Shown here: one piece after another, positions 1 through 12,149 of the stretch | Position numbering within the stretch: position 1 is the stretch's first letter | Layout: every line of letters begins with the position of its first letter | Assembly: GCF_037975245.1 (NCBI RefSeq) | Contig: NC_092578.1 | Location: 124,001 to 188,000 of the forward strand | Reading direction: 5' to 3' | Length of the DNA: 64,000 bases | Origin: Apostichopus japonicus | Taxonomy: Eukaryota; Echinodermata; Holothuroidea; Aspidochirotida; Stichopodidae | Notes under the pieces: generated by a model | Databases searched by the model: none | What the model was told of the DNA's origin: nothing | Seen by the model: only the letters and a program-made list of their open reading frames with translations | Position numbers and translations under genes: made by a program

Positions 1-54
1 AAAAAGCAACATGGCAAGTCTGTACAACCATCCTAACTGTACTTATTTAAAAAA

Positions 55-670
55 ATACTTGGCCTCTGATAACTTCGCACACGAAGGTCGCACAGGGGTC
101 AACCATGGACAATTTTGATCGGAAGGTACCTTTGAGATCCGATTATGGTCATGAAATTTCAAAAAAGCAAAGAAACTAATAAAGGTCACGGGAGGTCAAC
201 CTGAGGTCAAAGGTCACCTAGATGCGGGTCGACTACTGGTTTACAATAGCGTAACTCCCAACCTTGACGGACATTTTGTTCTCAAGTTATTGCAAAAATA
301 CTAGTTTTCGACCACTAATTGACGATTGTTGACCTTCGATCATATGACCGTTATGTTTGGAAACAATCCCTTACCCCATTCACAGCTGCTCCCAAAATAT
401 CAACAATGCCGGACCCTGTCAATGGGAGTTATTGCTGTTTTAAATATTTTGGTTTTTGGCCTACCTTTGGTGACCTTCACAGGCACCAAAAACAATAGGG
501 CACACCTTCTCACTATGGCCGATCTATATACCAAGTTTGAGTTTAGTCCAACTTTCCCTTGTTGAGTTACAGTATACCCAAGCAGTTGTCACAGACGCAC
601 ACACAGGCACAAACAGACACACACACGCCAACCTGACTACATAGGTTCCTTTTGCTAAAGCAAGGAGCCA
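55..670 (+). repeat. Dispersed repeat, DR1-containing family, copy 1
   Basis: This ~600-bp segment aligns by eye with 42335-42925, including shared blocks such as ACATTTTGTTCTCA and TTATGTTTGGAAACAATCCC. Both copies end in a CA-rich stretch followed by a short inverted repeat built on GGTTCCTT and its complement. The segment carries a perfect nuclear-receptor DR1 motif at 204-216. No coding potential is convincing. The family type is unknown; a non-autonomous transposon is likely. Confidence 0.75.
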
Positions 671-807
671 AAAAGTGCACTTCAAAGCTTGTTTCGTGGC
701 AAGGTACAGTAATTTAAGCATCCTCTAGCAACACCTTCATTAACCATTACTAACTCACAGCATGACATATTTCTGTGCTTTTTGTATCATACCCAGTGAA
801 TGATCTG

Positions 808-1046
808 TTATGTATGTATGTATGTTAGATCCTCCTGCAAGCAGGAACTCACGAAGAAGCCTCATTGGCTTATCGAAGCCGCAAGCTGACCGAAGTCAGT
901 CTCTTAGATTCATATTTAACGTTCATGATTATGAATTGTCAATTGTCAACAACTCTGTAACTGGACCACATACATTAATCTTGGAGTGACTCGAACTCAG
1001 GACCTTATGATTGAAAGGCACCGGCATTAACCACTGAGCTAACACT
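808..1046 (-). mobile_element. tRNA-derived SINE
   Basis: Read on the minus strand, about 1045 down to 978 has a pol III A box (TTAGCTCAGTGG) and a B box (GAGTTCGAGTC) at tRNA-like spacing, with an anticodon-arm-like stem between them. An unrelated body follows, ending in a CATA simple-repeat tail at 808-826. Head, body and microsatellite tail in this order are the classic structure of a tRNA-derived SINE. Target duplications were not resolved, and the sequence is diverged enough that the tRNA of origin is unclear. Confidence 0.75.
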
Positions 1047-1065
1047 TCTGTTTATCTTAACAGAA

Positions 1066-1320
1066 TTATACTGTAGCATCCGAGACTGATAGGGCTTTTA
1101 TATTTTGCATTAATAACAAGAAATGAAAGGCAAGTTGTATATGTATATCCCTGCTTTGTACTTGAGATTCATGTACCAAGATGTACCAAGTTGTACCAAG
1201 ATGTCCTTCTTGAGTTATGGTGTTTACAAGGGTTGTCACATACACCCACACAACAAATACACGTGACTGCAAAGATTCCTTTTGCCTTCATCAAGGAATC
1301 AAAAACCACAATTCTTGTAA
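1066..1320 (+). repeat. Dispersed repeat fragment
   Basis: The stretch resembles the end of the 55-670/42335-43030 family. It has a 'CTTCTTGAG-TTATGGTGTTTACAAGG' type block (compare 42995-43025), then a CACACCCACAC tract, then the inverted motif ATTCCTTTTG / CAAGGAAT before AAAAACC. No gene is visible. Confidence 0.5.
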
Positions 1321-4300
1321 GCTCTATGTAGACTAGGGTAGGGTGAGAAACTCTCTATAAGGGAGTCACTTCTATATGAGCCGAATTATGACTGTCCCTT
1401 ACTGATCACAGCTACAAGTTTTTTCTTTTCAAGTTTTTCCCTTTCGCTATCAGTCAATTCCAGATAATGCCCAAAAAGTTCTAATCCTAGTTCAAGTCTA
1501 TTTTTTTTACATAAACAAGATCTTAAACTGGACACTGTCTGTATGCAATATACTGTTGCTGCAAATCATGGGAATCTTATATTACTTGATGACATTATCA
1601 ATAACAGAAAATCCTTTTCAAAACATATTGAGAAAAGTACATCGTCTTTTATGTCCAAAATGCTCACAAATAATCATATCAAGAGACATTTCATTGCCTC
1701 TTCAGGTCTCTTTCTTCAATTTTCCATAAAGCAAACACTTGTTGTAAGGGTTGGTGGTGTCAAGTAGCCAAACAGGAAGAGCTCTACATTCTTCTTCAAA
1801 TATCACTGTACAGTATGTATGTTCCAACATTTTTGCAAATAACTGTGATGAAGTTGACTTGATTTGTGTTTCAATATTTGATGTTTTCTCAAACCAACAC
1901 TTCGTATACTCTGTGCCAACATAGCACAAAAAATTGCCAAAGCTGTAGTGATTTTGGCATGCAGTAAGTGATTGCCATCACTGTTCATATATGAACAAAG
2001 AAAATTATTTGAATGTATTATGCTTAAAATGTGTGGAAAATGTGTATTGTGTTGTGGAAGTAATTTGTAACCATTGACACAATCATTCAATCATTAAATA
2101 CTTATTAAACATGAAGAAAAGTGGCAAAGAAAACTACTGTAAAGTCTTGGGTTTCATTTTATATCACATTAATGAATAACTGACTCTTTGCCATTCTTCT
2201 TGGAGCTCCACTTTAGAAATCCACACAGGTGGTCAGGAATGTACTTGTTAACAAAAGCTTGTAAACACATAGTGGTGTGTGTGATCAATAGTGAGCACTA
2301 CAGACTCTATATAAACTTGTTGACTGTCTCACATCTTAGGAATTTACTCTGTTTGTATGTACACAATACAAAAAGGAGGACATTGTAAGAATGTCAGGGT
2401 ACTCACAGAGCAAACATCACTAAAAATTCCATTGCCTGTAATTTATTTTCAAACTTGTGTATCACAAAATTAAGTAACATGGCTTGGGAAGTGAAATTGT
2501 ACTTTATGGTGGAAAATATCTTCTGGGACTTTTGGTATATGGTTTTCCTTACAAGTTTCTGATGTTCACCAAAAAGAAAATAACCATGTTACAGTACTTA
2601 GCAGCAGAAGACATGTACTTCATCTCTGTTCTGTAAAGTGCACCAAACCATCATGTTGGGCTTATCTTTGTGATGAACTTGGCACCCTCAAATATCAAAA
2701 GAAAATTTTGCTTCATATGGGAGATTTTAAAGAAATAGGCGCTGCCATTTCGTCTAACTATGTTGTCATACATTGCCACTGGGTGAAATTGTTGTTCCTT
2801 TGCAATTTTAAGCTACAGGCCTTGCTTCAGACTCTTACTGTGGAAAGACAACAACTCTGTTGAAAAGTATGGTGGGATAGTCGATCATACCTGTAACCTG
2901 TTTGAACCAGAGCAATATGACGAAGAAGAATGCACAGCAAAGAAAAAAGACTGGCAAGTTAGCCCTAAGTTAGCCTCAAATAGGTTAGCCTAGGCCAAGA
3001 TAGGTTTTAGTGCTGAAGCTTATAGATAACACACACAATTTCACATAAATTTAAGATGTAAAAAAGTTTATTGGATCAGGTACATATGTGATGGATTCTC
3101 GTCCCTAATGTAATGCACACAGAGCCATGCAAGGAGCAAACTGCATGATTTTCACATAAGTATTGTTAGCATGAACCCATTGACCTGTTTCTTTATTAAA
3201 GGGCAATCCCCAATAAGTATACTTACTGTAATTCCCTTTGTGCAACCATGTATCAGAGAAGTGAGGTCATCGCAATGGTATGCCAATAATGTGGTAGCAC
3301 TGTGCTTTTAGATCAACTTTTGTAAAAGTGGCAAACCCACTCAAGGGGTCACAGAGATTTGATAGCTCTGCTAGAGTGGTAAACATGGTTTGCAAAAAAC
3401 ATCACTTTGCACCCTCAAAGTTCTTCAAAGGTTCCATAAAAACAGTCATAGAATTTCAAAGGAACTTAGACAGGGCAGAGTTTAATAGAACATGTATACA
3501 TGCCTATCTAGGATAAATCGTAAATGTTTAAGGAACTTTCCTGGTACTCTGTAAGACGATCTCTTCCTGAAATTAGGTTATCCAAACAGGAAAATTGGTC
3601 GGCCGAAAGGCCAATGAATAGCTGCATCGCATGACCAGTTTGCCTTCAGAGAGTACACCTGTGTAATTTATCTACACCATTACAATTAAATTGTAAAAAG
3701 TATCCCAAGTTTTCAAACTGAAGCATGTGGTTAAAAGAAGCACTGTTAGTGAGTTTCCATTGAAATTTTCCATTGATAGCAAAGAACATATTTACTGGTA
3801 AAGGACAGGCCAAGATTTGACATAAATGTTCTTTAATCTTCCCTCAAAGCATTGTGTAAATTGGAAATAGGATGACCAATCGACCATTAACAATTTCCCT
3901 CAATTATTATAATTAATTTGAAATACTGTATATATAGTATGACAGAAACAAAATATGTGGCAATCAGACAATAGTACTTTAAATTATTGGTAGCTAATAA
4001 GAGTGAATGAACATAATGTTAGGAAGGAATTGCTATTAACAGTCAAGAATGTTCTACAACCAGGGACTAGCAAATCCATCAAGCGTTGTGACGTAAAGGG
4101 ACTTGGATTGAAAGTGGAACAAGTTGTTTGGTTTTCGTACTCAGGCTCTATCTGGGGCAACTTAAAATGCTTAAAAGTAACAGAAACAGCTTCACAGTAA
4201 GCTACTGTACTGTAATTACTAATAACTAATACCGAAAACTAATAACTTACTAATAACTAACTTTTAACCCTCAGCTTCATCAGAGTAACAGTATAACAGT

Positions 4301-4785
4301 GATTAGCCAAGTAGATCTATTCTAAAAGGTTTAAGCCAAGCTGCTTCAGAGAAACAGTATGAGAGTGAGTAGGCTACAGTAAATAAACTAAAACAATTCT
4401 GAGCTCCATCATCGATGTTAATGTATTATTCACCTCACAACCCATAATCATCTCAAACAATAATTTACAAAAGCCAACCCTTCGCTGTCAGAGAATTTCA
4501 ACTTAATCAAGACAAAAATTAGCAAACTGAATTGGAAAATAAATGAACTTCAAGTTACTATCAGACTATAACACAATAACTGTTAAAAAGAAAGTTACAG
4601 TACACAATGATCAAAGTCCATTATCCATTAATACAGAAAATACTTAACTATGCCCCATGTACACTGAACGTAAAGAACTACACCTATTACAGTGTATGCA
4701 CTACTGTATGCATTATGAATCCTCAAACCCCCATAGAAATTAACTGTAGAGGATTCTGATCAAGCATGTGTACTTTAAATATACT
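1321..4785. other. AT-rich non-coding stretch
   Basis: I see no recognisable coding exon, RNA gene or transposon end here. The open frames present (for example 1543-1767 plus, 1702-2090 minus, 4003-4200 plus) have no recognised motif and no supporting splice sites. A GGAAAGACAACAACT string near 2850 mimics a P-loop but is followed at once by a stop. Confidence 0.5.
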
Positions 4786-5662
4786 GAACTGTGTCTGTAA
4801 AGGTACGCATATATATTACTACCATAGAGTACTTTACAGCTGTAACTATATTTAACTGTGTCTGTAGAGGTATGCTATTGCTACGATATAGTACTTCACA
4901 GCAGTAATTATATTGAACTGTGTCTGTAGACGTGCGCTATTGCTACCATAGAGAACTTTACAGCAGTTACTACAGTATATTGAACTGTGTCTGTAGAGGT
5001 ACGCTATTGCTACCATAGAGTACTTTACAGCAGTAATTATACTGAACTGTGTCTGTAGAGGTACGCTATTGCAATGATAGAGTACTTTCCAACAGTAATT
5101 ATACTGAACTGTGTCTGTAGAGGTATGCTATTGCTACCATAGAGTACTTTACAGCCGTAACTACGGTATATTGAACTGTGTCCGTAGAGGTACGCTATTG
5201 CTACGATAGGGTACTTTACAGTAATTATACTGAACTGTGTCTGTAGAGGTATGCTATTGCTACGATATAGTACTTTACAGCAGTAATTATACTGAACTGT
5301 GTCTGTAGAGGTACGCTATTGCTACCATAGAGTACTTTACAGCCATAACTACGGTATATTGAGCTGTGTCCGTAGAGGTACGCTATTGCTACGATAGAGT
5401 ACTTTACAGCCGTAACTACAGTATATTGAACTGTGTCCATAGAGGTACTCTATTGCTATGATAGAGTACTGTACAGTAATTATACTGAACTGTGTCTGTA
5501 GAGGTACATAGCTATTGCTACAATAGAGTAACTACAGTATATTGAACTATGTCCGTAGAGGTACGCTGTTGCAACGATAGAGTACTTTACAGTAATTATA
5601 CTGAACTGTGGCTGTAGAGGTATGTCAGTATATGCTTTTGCTACGATAGAGTCCTTTAAAGA
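4786..5662. repeat. Minisatellite, ~62-bp unit, ~14 copies
   Basis: Fourteen tandem copies of a unit containing GAACTGTGTCTGTAGAGGTA, then CTATTGCTACNATAGAGTAC, then TTTACAGCAGTAATTATA. Unit spacing varies from about 52 to 69 bp, with alternating variants ending TTATACT or CTACAGTATATT. Open frames across the array are products of the repetition. Confidence 0.9.
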
Positions 5663-5998
5663 GGGGGTGAAATGGAAAGATTTATATGAATCATCGTTTT
5701 CTATAAACTCGTAGCTATCCAATGATACCCAATTTGTGTCAACGAAGCCTGCATCCTCGAGGAATTAACGATCAAAAGTTCAATGGTAGTGAAATCTTTC
5801 TAAAAATTGTTGTATATATGGTAATGCAGCGTATTGTCAGTTGAGGAACCCAGCGCACTTTTGGGACGCTATGTTTACATTATTAAACGTCTAAGAACAC
5901 ACATTACACTGTTGTAGTGCTCTGTAGTAATTGAGATTTGGTGTTTGGAGTTTGTTTTTAGTTTTTACGTAAATTTATCTTGTAAAGTTCTGTTAAAT

Positions 5999-6130
5999 AT
6001 GCCGAGCTGATTTGTGGTTGCAGGTTGCTCCACCACAAATAAAGACAGATTTCACCTGCACGCTTTTCCAAAAGATGACAGAAATCAAAGAGTTTGGACA
6101 CGACTCGTTCAAACCACTACACATACACAA
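5999..6130 (+). pseudogene. THAP-domain fragment with an in-frame stop
   Basis: From ATG at 5999 the frame reads MPS, then TGA (6008-6010), then FVVAGCSTTN, FHLHAFPKDD and NQRVWTRLVQTT. This matches the start of a THAP zinc finger: MPxxC, a second Cys, the hydrophobic-FP-D block and the invariant Trp. THAP domains bind DNA with a C2CH zinc site. The TGA sits where the first zinc Cys (TGC/TGT) belongs, so the copy cannot encode an intact domain unless the reading is wrong. No downstream C-x2-H part was found nearby, so it is either one exon of a dead gene or a remnant of a THAP-bearing transposon. Confidence 0.6.
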
Positions 6131-9100
6131 CGTTACAAGTGCCTGTGGGCCTATACTATTGCCAAAGTACTTATTATGACCATAGCCTAGACCTCCTTGA
6201 TGCAGTAAATGATTATTTTTTTTTTATTGGTTACCTAATATGTTGCACAAAACTTAAAGCCAGTTGTTTTAGAACAATCAATACTAGATCTGCATTTTTT
6301 CTTTTGTGGTCAATCTGGTGTTGTGTTATGATTTTTCGTAACAGTTGGATGATACAATTACACGGTTATACAACGTCTATTAGTTAGGTCTAGACCCCAT
6401 GTTACCACTACTAGTACTATAGGGTTGCACTTCCTCTGTACAGAATGTCACATTTTACTTGCACTGTTAGTAACAAAATTCTAGAAGCTTCACTACGAAG
6501 TTAAGGATCATCGACATTCGAGATAACTTAAATCATAATATGGTCTTAATAACGGTGGTTTTGTTTATGCTCAACCGACCAGTTTTGGTTCAGGATAGTC
6601 CAACCGTTCTGCTCGGGGACTTTGATCGGCAGCGACGCGTCTCGGCCATCGGGATCGTTTCTAATTTTCTTCTGTAAGGGGCTCAACTGATAGGGTAAAC
6701 ACTGATGACTTCATCACCCTCGAAAACTATTTCCTCCTCTTCTTCCTCGAGAAAATAATTTTCGTCAAAGCTTACGTATGATCTGAGAGGTGAAGGCCCA
6801 TTTCCTCGGAATCAGAAGATTCGGGAGAAAACTTTCAGTTGATGAGGAGAGTGTGTTTTAGTTACCTGTACGTAGTAAACTGTATGACGCCGTAACAGTA
6901 AAAATCAGGGAGTCGGCCTTGGCTGAAATGGTCCCTTTACTGACGTCATATGAACTGCAGTGCGAAGCTTTGAGTTTTTTCACAAGAGTCTGCTCGGGAG
7001 GTCTCTAGGGAATACTTCTACAGCGAATTTCTGGCTTTTGCAGCTGCATTTACAGGAAGTAGTGAATGGGTGGTGTTGTAGTAATGTCTTCAGATAAACC
7101 ATTCTAAGACATGAAAACCCACCATTTCATCCCATCTTTAAAGCAGTATTTACATTGAAATTTGAACTGTGGCTTAATTTGGTCGATCTGAATTGTAATG
7201 GTCTTTTTTACTGACCATTATAGGTAGTGGAACTCACTACAGCCTTGTTCTTGACAGAAGCTTGTTACTTTCCATCATGTATAAAGTCCTGGTGGAAACA
7301 GTATGCACTAAAAATCAATTGTCCACATTAAGCTGTTTAGACACTGTTTCCGAAATGTCTCTCTGACTGTTTGTCTACTGATAGTCAATGTTACAAATAT
7401 ATAGCTATAATACCTTTTTAACCCCTTCAGATTGTGAGGAAATTTTTTGACAAGCTAAATATTTTTGAGTGATGATTTGTATTTTTCTTTCCTTTTACCC
7501 TTAGTGAATGTAACTCGTGTAACTCGTCTACTCATGTCCATTGAGTTACAACGTTCCTGTTTTATATTTCTCAGTTCAATGATTTTGTTTTGGAATTATA
7601 ATGCTCTTGTCATGAAATCAAATTGATGACAAGAGGAATAAAATTGTTCCATGATATACTAATATTTTTTACTTGGTTGATATTTGTCACTAGCTAACAA
7701 AGACCATATGAATAGTTTGGTAGGAGTGGAGATTATTCTACAATATTGAACTTACTGATTGTCTTGCAGAGATATTGAATTTTACTTCCATTGTAAATTT
7801 CGAAAAATTGATCACTCAAAATTGATCACTCAAAATCACACAAAATTGATGAGTTGAATTGGACATGTCACACATGTCACACAGTTTCTGTAGAAGGACG
7901 TTCAACATTCTAGGCTAGGCTGTAGCCTAGCGTGATAGCAGGCACATATTTTGCAAATTGAAATTAAACTACACCGCAATCGACATGACACACTCATTTA
8001 GACATCCGATAAATGTGAACCAGTCCAGCGATGTAGTAATTAGAAACATGTTTGAAGATATGACAAATACTTTGGCAATCGTAAAATATTATTAACCTAC
8101 GAATTTGCGATTACGTGCAATGATCAAACATTGCTAGGATTGAATGTTGCACTGCAGAACAAGTTTATTACTGACAAGCAAACGCATAAATCTAACCGGA
8201 GCAGGTGCTTGCCGATTTCAACACAGCACAGTGCTAGCTAGCAAGATTGATTGAACTTCCAAAACTGTGTAATCGCCAGTACTGGCAATTAATCGATTAC
8301 GACTATCAGCACTAAGTACTGTGAACTGCCAGATCTATACACTGCACCCCTGGTTAATGCAAGTTGATTATCGCAATAAGTGTGAAATATTCTGTCTTGA
8401 TAAATAAAAATGTCTAGCAATATTCAATTAAGCTTATTATGAAGTCCCAAAAAGTCCCCAAAGCAGAAGATTACTTCAAACTGTGACAATGACTACACAG
8501 AGGTGTGTGTAATTTCTCTAGGTTTTGCATACGGTACATTTGGCCAAATATGTTTGCATAAAAAATGCTACAATTAATCATGATCTTCTGAATGCGATGA
8601 AGATTCCTTCTTGTTTATCCCATTCTGACTGAAGCACATGCAAATTTTCAGCCATGCTATCAAAACCGGTGTTAAATTTGATATTACATTCATTGATTTT
8701 AATCTCAGGAGAGAGTTTGTCAGTACCCTGGTTCAAAATTGAACATTTGTGAAATGCTCAGGTGGTTTGATCACCAGTTAACAGCTTTTACAGTTTATAT
8801 CCTCTTAATTAAGCTACAAGCCTAGGCCTAGATCTAATTTTTTTTCTTACTATGGCTATTTTCATGATCGAATTGGTTGTATAAACATGGAGCTTTTGCT
8901 TAAATTCACCCAATCACAGATCAGAGACTTGTCAAGCGAGAGAAATGGATATGCTGAATCTATACAGTCAAATTGGGCAAAGTTTTTATCTTTCAAACTG
9001 TTTTATTGTAGTGTTTGGTCAACACAAATGATCACACAATGATGGAGTCCAAACAGGAGCTATTATCCTACTGGAAATTAAAAAAGAATTTCAGGAAAGT

Positions 9101-9405
9101 TTCTTTGTGACGTGTATACATAGAAGACTGCCAAAAGATCAAAATCTTATGAAGCAGGTGGCTCCTTTTCAAGACCAAGTACCCACTGAAATTAACTTCT
9201 TCTGTCAAATATTCTTGTTAGCACTTGTAGGAATGATAGGCTAATCTGAGAATGTTTGTTATATCCTGATGAGAGCACATCATGGTCTAGGCCTACTGTG
9301 TTGGCGTGTACCATGGTACAGTAGCATGGTGGGCTCATAATTGACATACTTAAACATTTGGTCAAAGATGTCTATCAAGGAAAATCTAAATCACTCAACT
9401 ATATA
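6131..9405. other. Non-coding stretch; one CRE-like site
   Basis: No supported gene. A palindromic TGACGTCA (full cAMP-response element consensus) lies at 6941-6948 in a locally more GC-rich patch (6560-7030). TAGGCCTA/TAGCCTAG-type words recur (7908-7930, 8820-8832, 9287-9297). A minus-strand acidic open stretch near 6720-6790 is interrupted by stops in every frame. Confidence 0.45.
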
Positions 9406-9408
9406 ATA

Positions 9409-9456
9409 ATAAGCAAATATTTATAGAGCGCTTTATGCAAAGGCCTCAAAGCACTA
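9409..9456 (+). repeat. Short dispersed repeat, copy 1
   Basis: A ~47-bp block with AAGCAAATATTTATAGAGC, then GCTTTATGCAAAGGCCTCAA. It recurs in reverse orientation at 26439-26487 with few differences. It is probably the conserved core of an old interspersed element. Confidence 0.65.
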
Positions 9457-9772
9457 TATGCGTTTTTCATACGTGTAGTTCCTCAGAACAGTAATGATCT
9501 CAAAATATTTATTGTTCTGTGCCTACACAAGGTAAACTTGAGCAGAATTGACCGCAAAATGTCTGCCGTGTCAAGTTCTTTCATGAAATTGACACATTTG
9601 TCAATAAGCTTACTGTAACTTTTGTGTAGTATATATCCATTGACTGTGGATGCTGTATGCTATGCATTAACTAAGCCTCTAGGCTTAGACATGTCAGGTC
9701 CCAGTGAGTAGTAGTATCATGTTGAGGTAATTTTGGGCTTTTTATTAGGGAGTAAGAATTCCAAATGCTAAA

Positions 9773-9776
9773 ATAA
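9773..9776. repeat. Target-site duplication, left (ATAA)
   Basis: ATAA immediately precedes the TG of the left LTR and recurs directly after the CA of the right LTR at 19056-19059. A 4-bp duplication is within the Ty3/Gypsy range and fixes both element ends. Confidence 0.8.
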
Positions 9777-10518
9777 TGTTATGAAATAGTGATACCATCT
9801 CTTTGATGTTACCGAAAAACTCCATCGAGACACCTTACAGGCCTCTTATGTATTTATCTAGGTCATGGATTCAGTTTTCCCACGAGAAGTTTTTAACTAT
9901 CTTATTGAATCTTGGTACAGGGCCTTTTCCCAAAATAGATTCCATTATGTCTGTGGAACATTCGAGAAGGTTCTCTCACGTGGTATGGAAGTTTCCATAG
10001 AAAGGGGATGGACTTCCAAACTCCCAACCAATCAGGGCAGATCAGTGCCAGCGCACTTATTTTTATATCATTAAGTTAATACAGGATGGTCAGGTCATTG
10101 GCTGCCTTCTGATTGTGCGCAGTGAGATTTTATGGAAGTAAGGTATAAAAGAAAAAGGAGGTCAGAAATTTATCACTCCGTCAGCAAATTTATCACTCCG
10201 TCAGCGCTCCGTGATCAGTTCGTTGCTTCGTCACCATTTCATCACTCTTTCTAATTGTTTAATTGACGGAGTCAAGTCAAGTCAAATCATTGTAATTTAG
10301 TTTTATTTGTTAAGAGAATCGACAGAGAAGAAATTATACCGAATCATTAATCAAATCCGATCTTGTCAAATTGTTTTTCTGTGAACTCATTGTTTTCTTC
10401 CGTTCGAGACATCTCCTGAAGAAGCATAAATACGGCATCAAGATACCCCAGTACCTTTCTATCGCGAGTCCCGATATAGTTTTACTATCGGAGGAGCTGG
10501 GCTCGACACAATATTACA
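9777..10518 (+). repeat. 5' LTR
   Basis: 742 bp, bounded by TG...CA. I aligned it line by line with 18314-19055 and saw no difference. It contains a TATA box at 10144-10150 (TATAAAA), which should set the start of the U3/R boundary, and a direct duplication of a 20-bp word (AAATTTATCACTCCGTCAGC) at about 10168-10205. No canonical AATAAA was found in it. The short open frames inside are duplicated in the other LTR and are not genes. Confidence 0.95.
10144..10150 (+). promoter_or_regulatory. LTR TATA box
   Basis: TATAAAA lies in the middle of the left LTR, preceded by GGAAGTAAGG. It is repeated at 18681-18687 in the right LTR at the same offset. This is the likely pol II core promoter of the element. 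Confidence 0.65.
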
Positions 10519-10534
10519 TGGTGGAGGTCGGTTG
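10519..10534 (+). promoter_or_regulatory. Primer-binding site
   Basis: TGGTGGAGGTCGG starts exactly one base after the LTR. TGG pairs with the CCA end of a tRNA, and the complement would be a tRNA ending CCGACCTCCACCA. I could not assign which tRNA. Confidence 0.75.
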
Positions 10535-11192
10535 CTTTCTTCAGGAACAAAACGGAAACGGAACTTTTCACAACTTTCGTTCGTTACGTTCAATAACGAA
10601 CAGGTGATTTTTTTTGGCCCGAAGACCTAACGAGGAACACGACGCATGTTCACGACCTTGCCTAACATACACACTCTGCGATGGAAGTCAGCCTATACTA
10701 GCCTAAGTCTGTACACCGGAACCACTGATCTGTACACTAACGTTAATCAACCCAGCATGCAGTTCGCGTTTGAACATTCGCGCAACTAGTACGTAGTTAG
10801 TCATACTACAGCTCAAAACATCAGAACTGAACATTTTCGCGATCTAAGCCTAGACTCTACCCGATGTTAACGGCGAACGAATCTGAAGTTCTTACGAGAT
10901 GTAGGCCCACCTGCTACTGCTACTACCTGCCGCTACTACTACTATACTACTACTAGCCGAGGGTCTTCAATCATCGTTTGCAGTTCCACTACCAGTTCTT
11001 AGTTAAACTTAAGGGTGAGTGAAATCATGCCAATTTGTATCCCAACCCCTATTTGAGATCAGAGTGTAACGATAAGTTATTTTATTCGTGTCCATGTATT
11101 GCATGTTTGTTATTTGTATTACGGTCGATAGTGTGTTCAATTAAGTTTAGGCATGTTGTATACTCATAACTAGCCTAATTGTATTCGGCATT
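10535..11192 (+). other. Retrotransposon leader (5' untranslated)
   Basis: About 660 bp between the primer-binding site and gag. It contains a CTACTA-type microsatellite near 10914-10956 and a good splice-donor-like GTGAGT at 11015-11020, which could allow a spliced subgenomic RNA. No domain-bearing open frame is present. Confidence 0.6.
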
Positions 11193-12149
11193 ATGTCCGT
11201 CAGTAAACAGGAAACTTCGACCTCTGTTAATGTTATGCAGAAACATAGGCCCACTGATTTTTTGCCATCACGATTTCAGGGCGATGTAATTGATGCAGAT
11301 TTAGCCGAAGCTCATTATTTGGGATTTGAAGATTATTTGGAGGTGCATAAATTGCCGTCCCAAACCACCCCTGAGGCTGTAGCGGAAGAATTTAATGAAA
11401 TATGTCGCATATTTAAGCGAACACTTAAAGGCCAGGCCAGACTCTGGATTGAAAACAAAAATTTTTCAACTATTGCTGATCTGCGCAAGCAATTCCTTGC
11501 TCGTTTCAGTCCAGGGACTTCTTCCTACGCTAAATCACAGGCATTTCATGCATTAAGCTATACGCCAGGTGATACAGCTCAAGCTCATTTGGCCAAAATT
11601 TCAAAAGCTGCAGCACAATTAAGCTATGGCGAGGACCAAATTAGAGATAAATTCATCTCGACCCTGCCTTTGCAATGCCGCTCAGCAGTGTTAATGTCTG
11701 CATCACCACAAGCAACAATTGCAGATTTGGTCATGAAAGTGCAATGTTATTTTGACTTACAAATAGAAAGTCAACCCCCAGCTTCTTCTGAACTATTTAT
11801 GGCAATGCACGATAAAGCGTCTTCTGTTCAGACTCCTACTATTTCTGCATCTTCTGAGATACACGAGTTGTGTAATAAAATTCAGGAGTTAGAAACCAAG
11901 TTTGATCAGTCACGTAGGTCAGAATCGCAAGACAATCCAAAAGATATGAGGCAAAGATATAGTTCTCGTGATTCTCGTGGACCTAGGACAGGTCAGAATA
12001 ATAACAGGAGAAGGTTACCATATTTTAATCCTTCAATCACATGTTATTACTGTCAGAATCGAGGTCATTTTGCACAATATTGTCAAATTCGCCTAAGCCA
12101 TGAAATGGAGGCTAATGTAAACAAAGTACCAACACAGAATTTTCATTAG
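11193..12149 (+). CDS. gag: Gag polyprotein (capsid and nucleocapsid)
   Basis: 318 residues, ATG at 11193 and TAG at 12147-12149. Residues ~40-200 resemble the retrotransposon Gag capsid fold, with FKRTLKGQARLW followed by the LRKQFLARF block typical of Ty3/Gypsy Gag. Residues 284-297 form one CCHC zinc knuckle, CYYCQNRGHFAQYC (C-x2-C-x4-H-x4-C), preceded by a basic Arg/Asn-rich stretch that would bind RNA. The protein should assemble cytoplasmic particles that package element RNA. Its last 34 bases overlap the pol frame, which lies in the -1 frame. The frame is undamaged. Confidence 0.92.
   Translation: MSVSKQETSTSVNVMQKHRPTDFLPSRFQGDVIDADLAEAHYLGFEDYLEVHKLPSQTTPEAVAEEFNEICRIFKRTLKGQARLWIENKNFSTIADLRKQFLARFSPGTSSYAKSQAFHALSYTPGDTAQAHLAKISKAAAQLSYGEDQIRDKFISTLPLQCRSAVLMSASPQATIADLVMKVQCYFDLQIESQPPASSELFMAMHDKASSVQTPTISASSEIHELCNKIQELETKFDQSRRSESQDNPKDMRQRYSSRDSRGPRTGQNNNRRRLPYFNPSITCYYCQNRGHFAQYCQIRLSHEMEANVNKVPTQNFH

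Noticed and set aside
1702-2090. Overlapping minus-strand frames near 1.7-2.1 kb as a gene.
   Set aside because: No recognised domain, short, and interrupted; comparable frames arise by chance in AT-rich DNA.
2845-2885. Walker A-like CGKTTTLLK.
   Set aside because: The frame stops within a few codons, no Walker B or flanking fold, and no splice sites.
6500-6800. Minus-strand acidic stretch (FLEEEEEEIVFEGDEV) as a coding exon.
   Set aside because: Stops lie close on both sides, no good acceptor or donor pair, and no family match.
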